Assembly: GCA_039545295.1 (NCBI GenBank)
Contig: BCIK01000036.1
Coordinates: forward strand, 29,407-93,406
Direction of reading: 5' to 3'
Source of the DNA: Udeniomyces pyricola
Taxonomy: Eukaryota; Basidiomycota; Tremellomycetes; Cystofilobasidiales; Mrakiaceae
Length of the DNA stretch: 64,000 nucleotides
Shown: positions 57,314-64,000 of the stretch, in pieces
Position numbering within the stretch: position 1 is the stretch's first letter
Layout of the letters: every line of letters begins with the position of its first letter
Translations under genes and position numbers: made by a program
The notes under the pieces: model-generated
Told to the model about the DNA's origin: nothing
What the model saw: the letters and a program-made list of their open reading frames with translations, nothing else
The model's database searches: none

Positions 57314-58049
57314 GCGGCGGCGGGCGAGAGAGGAACTGAGAAAGGTGCTCGCTCAGCTCCCGTCGGTGCGGTGCATGGACGTGGGCTGGAGAGCCTTTCT
57401 GCACGTCCGGAAAGCCTCTCTGAGTGAGGACCGATGGGATAGGTGGGCCAAGTGTTGCCCAGGGTGGTTTCACGGATGAAGGAACCGTCATGAACTCTGA
57501 CGATATGCATATATATATATAGTGTGTGTGTTTTGAAAGGCGCGGAATGGTGGCATGCATGGATGTGTAGAATCCGAATGATGTACTCGTGATATTACTG
57601 GTGTACGTGTTTATGTGGAACGATGGAAGAGGCGATGCTGTATGGATGGTTGAAGAAGATGATACCATGATGGGTCCATGAGATTGTGGCGAGATGATGG
57701 GACCAGTATTGAGAAAGCTAGGCGGTAGAAGAAATAGAGATATATATATATGATATAATATATGGTCATATATATGATATAATATATGGTCATATATATG
57801 ATATAATATATGACTGGTCTAACTGATCTATCGATGAGTCATGTCGATCGACTTGGTCTACTGGGAACTGTGGATATTTCGCTTTCACAGCAATTGGTTC
57901 GCCACTTGTCATACTTTTTCCCTTTTCCCTCCTACTTAACATCTCATCAATCATCCACCCTTTAACCATCTGAATCCCATTCATTCCCTTCACCATGTCT
58001 TCATGTTTGTTTCCTCTCATCTCGTTCCCATCCCAACCCGTTCTCACCC
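57314..58049. promoter_or_regulatory. Upstream region of MET2 with AT-rich tandem repeat
   Basis: About 735 bases. Contains a 24-bp AT-rich repeat (separate entry) and then a C/T-rich core promoter with several out-of-frame ATGs, for example 57994. I looked for the CACGTG site expected for sulphur-pathway control and did not find one. Confidence 0.5.
57743..57812. repeat. Tandem repeat, three copies of a 24-bp AT-rich unit
   Basis: The unit ATATATATGATATAATATATGG plus TC/AC recurs with exact 24-base spacing (TGATATAATA begins at 57751, 57775 and 57799). Nearly self-complementary internally, so it could extrude as cruciform or act as a nucleosome-free element about 240 bases upstream of the MET2 ATG. 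Confidence 0.95.
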
Positions 58050-60284
58050 ATGCTGACGTCTCCTCCCTTTCCCTTCTCACCGCCTTCCAAAGCGACGAAC
58101 CCAACCTACCCAACCATCGCACCAACCTCGCGTTTCGCCAACTTCATCTCCACACAGACAATCGTCTCCATCCCTTCCTTCACGCTCGAGTCCGGCCTCA
58201 CGCTTCAAGACGTCCCCGTCGCGTACAAGACCTGGGGCAAGCTCAACGATGCCAAGGATAATTGCATGGTTATCTGCCACGCCCTCACAGGTAGCGCAGA
58301 CGCCCAAGATTGGTGGGTGTGGTTCCCTTTTCGTCCTCGGAAATGAGGGTAACGATGGCGAGGCAGATCGATTGCATACATATACGCCTTCGCACCCTTG
58401 CCGTCATCACCTTGACTGCTGCTGGCCCTGCTCTCCATATCTCGTGAAAGAAACAATAATGGACTCTTCACACACCATCACTACCACCGTTGCCTCTGGG
58501 AGGAAACCCAAGTCCGTTTTCGCGACGTCAAGTGGCAGACAGCTCACTATGCGGGGTTCTTGTTCGTTTTGAGATTCAGGTGGGGGCCTCTCATGGGTCC
58601 AGGGAAAGCGTTTGACTACACTCGCTATTTTATCTTTTGCGCCAACGTCATGGGTTCGCCTTATGGTAGCCTTTCCCCTGTACGTTGCTTGGTCCTTTCT
58701 TTTCTTCTTTCGAGAGCCGTCCGAGAATCGAGGGAGCCTCGGGCGGGAGGCGCGAACGAAGGCTGACTCGAATGACACCTTATCGGCGCTTGCTCCGATG
58801 TTTGTCCTGCTTCCCCGCGTTTGTTTGGTCACTCCCAACTTGTCAGGTAACCGTCAACCCGGCCACTGGCAAGCCCTGGGGACCAGAGTGTCCTTTGACG
58901 ACCGCTCGAGATGATGTTCGGTCAGTCATCTTCATATTCTCGCGCCTGCGGTCAAATGCGATCCTTTATCGTTGCTCATGCTTTGATCTTCCTTCCTTCC
59001 TCCCTTCCCCCGGCCGGGCGTTGCGCAGCATCCACAAACTCGTGCTTGACAGCCTTGGGGTCTCTTCGGTTGCTGCCGTCATCGGGGGTTCCATGGGTGG
59101 TATGACAACGCTTGAATGGCCTCTCAACACTCCTCCTGGCTTTGTCCGCAACATCCTGCCTCTCGCGACGTCTGCCCGTCACTCCGCTTGGTGCATCTCC
59201 TGGGGTGAAGCTCAGCGTCAATCCATCTACTCTGACCCACTTTACGACGATGGATACTATCCCGAGGATCAGCAACCCAAGTTTGGACTCGCCGCGGCAA
59301 GGATGACGGCCCTTCTCACTTACCGATCGCGCGATAGTTTCGAGACTCGATTCGGTCGCAAGGCTCAGGGTAGCCTCTCGAGCGGCGACACGAGCGTCGG
59401 CAGGCCGGGCGAAGGTAGCAGGCGAGGTAGTCAGGAGCCCCAAAGTCCTGCCGAGGAAGCCTTTGCGCTTCACAATGATGGGCACCGAGGACAAAAGAGC
59501 TTTGCGAGTCGAGGTGGGGGCATGTTTGGAGGTGGAGCTTCGGCATATGCGAGTGCTACGGCCGCAGAGGCAAAGGCGGCCGCTGCTGCTGCTACCAATG
59601 GTGGTGGACTCACTCCCAAGGCAGGTGATCCTCCAATGCCCACTATCTTCTCAGCTCAGTCCTACCTGCGGTACCAAGGCGACAAGGTTGGTTTCTTTCT
59701 GCCCTTTTCGTGGCTCGTTATCGTTTTTTTTTTTCTGTCGTCAAGCCTACCTTTCACTGCAACATGGCTTTCCGTTTTGCTCAACTACGCTTGCTGCCCC
59801 ATTCCTGCAGTTCACTTCTCGCTTCGACGCCAACTGCTACATCCACCTCACCCGCAAGATGGACACGCACGATCTCGCCCGCCCGCACCTCACTACCCCC
59901 ACATCATCGTCTTCTCCACCCCCTCTCTCCCTTCCTACCACGACGCCCGATGCCGCCCTGTTTGACGCGCTGTCCCGTCTTCCTCGCAAGGCCCTCGTCA
60001 TCGGAGTCGCGACTGACGGTCTCTTCACCACGCTCGAGCAGCGTGAGATTGCGCAACACATCCCCGAGGCGGAGCTCGTCGTCATTCCTAGCCCAGACGG
60101 CCACGATGGGTTCCTGCTCGAGTTTGAGGCGATTGACCGGGTCGCTCAGAAGTGGTTGAGGGAGAGGTTGCCAGAGGTGTACGAGGGCGAGCCGTTGGTC
60201 GTTCTTGGAGAGGGGGATGCTGGGTTCGGAGTCGCCAAGGAAAGTCTGTTTGGAGAGGCTGAGGCGGATGTTTCACGGTGGTAG
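58050..60284 (+). CDS. MET2: Homoserine O-acetyltransferase
   Basis: Transfers acetyl from acetyl-CoA to L-homoserine, the committed step of fungal methionine synthesis. Alpha/beta-hydrolase fold. Starts MLTSPPFPFSPPSKATNP; TLESGLTLQDVPVAYKTWG and CHALTGSADAQDW follow. A phase-2 join restores DWWGPLMGPGKAFDYTRYF, then MGSPYGS, VNPATGKPWGPECPLTT, and HKLVLDSLGV. The nucleophile Ser lies in GGSMGGM (near 59095), then SARHSAWCISWGEAQRQSIY. The acid Asp is in VATDGLF (near 60010) and the His in DGHDGFLLEFE (near 60100), so the triad is complete. Between FETRFGRK and FSAQSYLRYQGDK lies an insertion of about 100 residues rich in Ser, Gly and Ala, a variable spot in fungal Met2. TAG at 60282-60284. 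Confidence 0.95.
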
Positions 60285-60738
60285 ATTTGGATTGGGTAGA
60301 AGTACATCTACATGGCTGAGGTCATCATAGGGGGGGGGGGGGNGGGAAGCGATATTGTGCCTACATTTTCTTTTGTACCCGAGTCGTTATTGAGCCCAAC
60401 ACGCATTTCGACATTATGTTCATCCATCATTGCAGACGTGGCAGCTGGGTTGACCGGGATAGAAGGCTTGAAGCTGTGTGTGTATGAAAGAAAGAGAACA
60501 ATGAATGGTGAAGATGCATGTTGTGCTATCATCGTACATATATATATCATACGAATTCCACGGACTCATGATGACCGGCAATGGGAAGAGTAGCCATAGC
60601 CGGACGGACAAAGCACCTCGATATCATCCATTCCGTCCACTTGATAGATTCACCCTCATCATCGGCTCCTTCACGTCTTGCTTCGATCCTTTACACAATC
60701 AACCCATCGACATTTCCCTCCGCATCCTCGCCATCATC
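60285..60738. other. Intergenic region, MET2 to PEX11
   Basis: 454 bases. A G run at 60330-60342 carries an unresolved base (N at 60343), so its length is uncertain. The C/T-rich stretch before 60739 fits the PEX11 promoter. No gene seen. Confidence 0.5.
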
Positions 60739-62296
60739 ATGTCGTAAGCTTCACTCGTCATGTTCTCTTCCAAGACCTCTTCTCTCGTCTCACACACTCA
60801 CTTTCGCTCGCCTCACTCAACGTCTGTCCTCACATGCGCTCCGTAAAGCAACATCCTCACCGTTCCCGCCCATCTCCTCCTTCACCCCCAGCTCTCGCGC
60901 GCCCTCAAGGTCCTTGCCACCACCGCTGGCCGAGACAAGCTCTACCGATTGATCCAGTACTTTGCTAGGTTCCTTGCGTTCTACTACCTTCGCAATGCCA
61001 ACGTCGACGAGGCCAAGAGGTACAATGCCCTCAAGAGTGGCCTGGCCAGCGGAAGGAAACGTGAGTCGGTCGTCTCGTCCTCCTCTGGTTCCCGCTGTTC
61101 CATCGGTCATTTGTGCCCCACGAAGATCTATGCTTCACCCAATTCCATTGACCAGGCTCAGAAGAAGCTGACGTTTGCTCTCGCCTGTTCTGACCTTCAG
61201 TCATGAGGCTCTTCAAGCCCCTCGAGCACCTGTATGCGTCTTCGTTTTTGCCCTCTCTGGCCTCATCCCGCGTTCATCCGAGGGCGATAAGGCGTGCTCT
61301 TCCAAAGAAAACGTCAAATCGTGTTTGCTCATAAGCCATTGTCGGTCTGTCTCGTGTTCTTCATCTAACAAACCATCAGCCAATCCGCCGTCAAGACCTC
61401 TCAAATCGCGCCGTGAGTGCTCATACACCAGTCACTCATGTCCCTTTTGGGATGCCAACAGCGAACGGGTCCCTCGGACCGAATTTGAAGAACAAGACAG
61501 AGAAAGCCAACTAACTGCCTGTTCGCTGCGGGTTTCTTCCTTCCCAGTTCGGCGTCGTCCAATGCTTCGGCATTGACCCAGACGTCGGCAGAAGTACAAC
61601 GGATCACTCAGATTGCCAGGCAAATTTGCTACGCGTGGGTTTAATTCTCTCGATTAAGGCATCTTTAAGCCCTTTCCATTCTTGATCTGCTTTGTTCTGG
61701 GTTTCACCTGCAATTGCCCTCATGTTCTCTGACCACGCTTTCACTCTAATCTTCTCTCACAGTGGTTACCTCTCCACCGACGCCATCGTCTACCTGTCCT
61801 CCATCTCTTTCCTCCGCACGCCCCCCGCTCAGCTGGCCAACATCACCAAAATTTCTCAGCGATGCTGGCTTGCAGGCATCACCTTGAGCCTCTTGAGCTC
61901 GAGTGCCGGCCTCGTCAGGCTGACGGGCGAGGGAATGGCCGTCAGGGGTGAAAAGGAAACGGCCAAGAGCATTGCGAGGTAAGTCCAATCTTGTCTTGGA
62001 CATGCTGAATCTTGTTTTTTTTTTCTCTCGAACGATTGGCCATTTTCCTTTGATTCTTTCTTTTGCCGTGAGCCACAAGTCTGATTCGGTTTACTTGCGC
62101 TTACTTCTTTCATTTACCTGGTTCAACGGAATTAAGCCAACAATCCGCCCTTTCGACCCAGATCGTCCAAGACTCGCTCGACTTCTTTCTTCCTGCTTCG
62201 GGCCTTGGACTCGTCAACTTGCAAGAGGGCACTCTTGGCGGCATCGGAGTCGTCACCTCGTACATGGCGCTCTCGCAGATGTGGGCCAAGGCTTAA
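60739..62296 (+). CDS. PEX11: Peroxisomal membrane elongation/division protein Pex11
   Basis: Peroxisomal membrane protein that elongates and divides peroxisomes and affects medium-chain fatty acid use. The first exon is only five bases (ATGTC at 60739-60743, donor GTAAGC). It joins after GTAAAG to give MSNILTVPAHLLLHPQLSRA, then LKVLATTAGRDKLYRLIQYF (the family signature) and FLAFYYLRNANVDEAKRY. The next exons give LMRLFKPLEHL, QSAVKTSQIA, a Ser/Ala/Thr-rich insertion, ITQIARQICYAGYLSTDAIV, ISQRCWLAGITLSLLSSSAG, and finally LDFFLPASGLGLVNLQEGTL with YMALSQMWAKA, TAA at 62294-62296. About 245 residues, the normal length. All phases agree, including the five-base first exon, which is chosen because no other start keeps the conserved HPQLSRALKVL frame. 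Confidence 0.92.
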
Positions 62297-62905
62297 AAGG
62301 ACGAGGAGGGGATCGTCGATCAACTGGGATGGGAGGAAGGTTGAGAAGAGGCGGAGGTCGACGGATTGATTCAGGCTCGCTCTGGTTGGATAAAGGATTG
62401 CTTGCATGCTGAACAAGGGGACCGTGGGCGTTGTATGTGTTTGTAAGCCGGGATAGGGGATGTGATGGCGATGAGGTGACGAATTGAACGGTGTACAAGG
62501 TGTCTGGCTGGATTGGGAAGACGATGGGCCATAGTGATGATATATGTACGACTGAAATTGACGGGATATAGTTGTAATGTAGATATACACATACGTGAAA
62601 CTTGTGTTGAACATGTCAAAAGCAATTGAGAGTCGCGTAACTAGCCATATATATAAAGACGCGTCGATCCGACGTGTCCAAGGACCGCCCGCGCGTCGAC
62701 GAAGCCTATCGTCTATCGACTGTCTTTCTGTTCGACCAAAGTCGTACTGAATCATCAAGCTTACGCTCAATCGCCCCTTCTCCTCAACTTTCGTCTCGCT
62801 TTCCCGGCGTCTCTCACACACTCTCGCTCTCTCCGGATCCTGCCCCCTCATTTCAACGCCTCTGGCTCACGACACATATCCTCGCTCGAGCGATCCGTTG
62901 AATCA
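62297..62905. other. Intergenic region downstream of PEX11
   Basis: About 610 bases: probable PEX11 3' UTR, then a short AT-rich spot (ATATATATAAA at 62648-62657) about 250 bases before the next ATG, and a C/T-rich leader. No gene seen. Confidence 0.5.
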
Positions 62906-64000
62906 ATGCGCCTCTTGACGCGACGGCTTGCTTTCAGTCACGTTCGCCGATCGGCACTTGAATCCATTCGTACCGCTACATCTTCTTCCCCTTCCACTTT
63001 AGTCTCGTCATCGTCCATAGCACCAACACCATCACCATCATCATCTTCACCGAATACTGTTCCCTCAAGTCTGTTCTCCTCCTTACATCCCGAAGCATCA
63101 TCACCACCAATAGCAGTCCCATCGATCCCCGACTTTCCGGCCGCTTATTGCCCCCCTCCTGGGTATCCCGTTTTTTGCCTTGACCGCCAAAGCCCCAACA
63201 ACGATGACTACAACGCAACAAGGAAATTTGGTGGTCGCAAGCTTCGAACAGAATACCTCCAAGATGCCTTCATCAAGCATGGTCTCGCGCCGATTGAGAT
63301 CATAGAGCACGATATTCGGATGGCTCATGAAATCCATGGGGAGGCCGAGGCTCAGAGACAGGTCGACGAGTGGAACTTGACGTTGATTCCGAACTGGGTG
63401 TCAATCAAACGGAACGCTAAAAACGAAAAAGCAAACAACAAGGCCCTTGCTCCGAGAACTAGGGTGGTCGACCTCGCTCCGCAGTTGAGGGACTTTAGGT
63501 GAGGATGGAGGGCGAACACCTCGTCATTATTCCTTGACACTTTGAACTTGTAACTTTCGACCTCCCACCTCCCACCCCCCTTCGTTTTTTTTTTTTTTAC
63601 TAACCCTCTTTTATTGACGAATTGACCTTCCTTCCCCCCAGAAACGAACTCATCCACAATTCTGCCCTCGAAGACACCGTCAAGGCGCTCGCCGAACTCC
63701 TAGAGACTAAAAGACGGGCCGAGTCGGATATGAGCATCACGAAACGGAAGGTGGCCAAACAGATCCAGATCGACTTTTATAAAACGCTCCCTCGTCTAGT
63801 TGCGATGTGGAGGTGGGGAGCTCAGGGGACAGCGAACAAGAGTGCCAAGCAGGCGTTCCCTGAAATCATGCAAAATCTCGCGTGAGTTACCAAAGAACGG
63901 GGAAAGGGGGGGGGGGGGGGAGAGAGAGAGGTCGTTCGATATGCGATGATTAACACTTTCTTCATGCTCTCTTTCCCATTCCTTTCTTTTTATTCCGTCC
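62906..64000 (+). CDS. Unknown protein, probably mitochondrial, 3' end outside the window
   Basis: Not recognised. Starts MRLLTRRLAFSHVRRSALES: five Arg and no acid in the first 17 residues fits a mitochondrial presequence. A Ser/Pro-rich linker follows. The first ordered segment has YCPPPGYPVFCLDRQSPNND, RKFGGRKLRTEYLQDAFIKH, VDEWNLTLIPNWVSIKRNAK and TRVVDLAPQLRDF. An intron of about 140 bases (donor near 63500, acceptor CCAG before 63642) joins to NELIHNSALEDTVKALAELL, a long charged helix, and DFYKTLPRLVAMWRWG. A third exon must follow the donor GTGAGT at 63882, inside whose intron there is a 15-base G run. At least 280 residues are visible. Confidence 0.75.

Noticed and set aside
1..64000. 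CRISPR arrays, bacterial operons, transposons or rRNA
   Set aside because: No spaced direct repeats, no transposase or reverse transcriptase motifs in any frame read, and all genes are intron-bearing fungal genes. The only tandem repeats are the 10-bp, 24-bp and simple-sequence ones listed.

Overview
The window is nuclear DNA of an intron-rich fungus, most likely a basidiomycete. Nearly every gene is cut by several short GT-AG introns, mostly about 50 to 160 bases, and exon joining is needed to obtain a recognisable protein. Gene content is typically fungal: Ras with a CVVL CAAX box, a PalB/Rim13 calpain, Sla2, Rit1 and fungal Met2. An NDUFAF2-like factor implies respiratory complex I, which argues against Saccharomyces-type yeasts. 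The Ras exon pattern and sequence look closest to Tremellomycete/Agaricomycotina Ras1, but I cannot place the species from sequence alone. I see no transposon, CRISPR array, rRNA or tRNA gene, and nothing that looks horizontally acquired.

Layout, left to right: RAS1 (+) converges on a PalB/RIM13 calpain (-). RAD14/XPA (-) and RIT1 (+) then share a short divergent promoter. RIT1 converges on mitochondrial ribosomal protein mL40 (-). A large polyQ/coiled-coil protein of unknown function (+) is followed by a DHX29-type DEAH helicase (+), which converges on an unusual polytopic membrane protein with a C-terminal SLC25-like domain (-). After a 1.2-kb non-coding stretch comes a small repeat protein (HDGLKEDGTPD twice, +) with a TATA box. 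Then follow VMS1/ANKZF1 (-), an MTM1/SLC25A39-type carrier (-) and mitoribosomal mS23/Rsm25 (-). A divergent region holding a 12 x 10-bp tandem repeat leads to a four-fasciclin membrane protein (+), which converges on SLA2 (-). The right part has an NDUFAF2-like complex I assembly factor (+) converging on exosome subunit CSL4 (-), an 86-aa hydrophobic orphan (+), MET2 (+), PEX11 (+) and a 3'-truncated unknown gene (+).

This is ordinary housekeeping chromosome, not a gene cluster. A mitochondrial theme recurs (mL40, mS23, MTM1, NDUFAF2-like, and the SLC25-like protein by domain). VMS1 acts on stalled mitochondrial and cytosolic ribosome products, and the DHX29-type helicase and Rit1 act in translation initiation and initiator-tRNA marking. 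I found no defence system or other clear new multi-gene system. The best novelty candidates are the polytopic/SLC25 fusion, the duplicated-motif small protein, the 86-aa hydrophobic protein, the potential intron-retention switch at the end of the fasciclin gene, and recurrent poly-C tracts inside introns.

Limits: exon joins were made by eye from phase, splice consensus and family knowledge. Outer coordinates (start and stop codons) are the most reliable; internal exon borders need RNA-seq.
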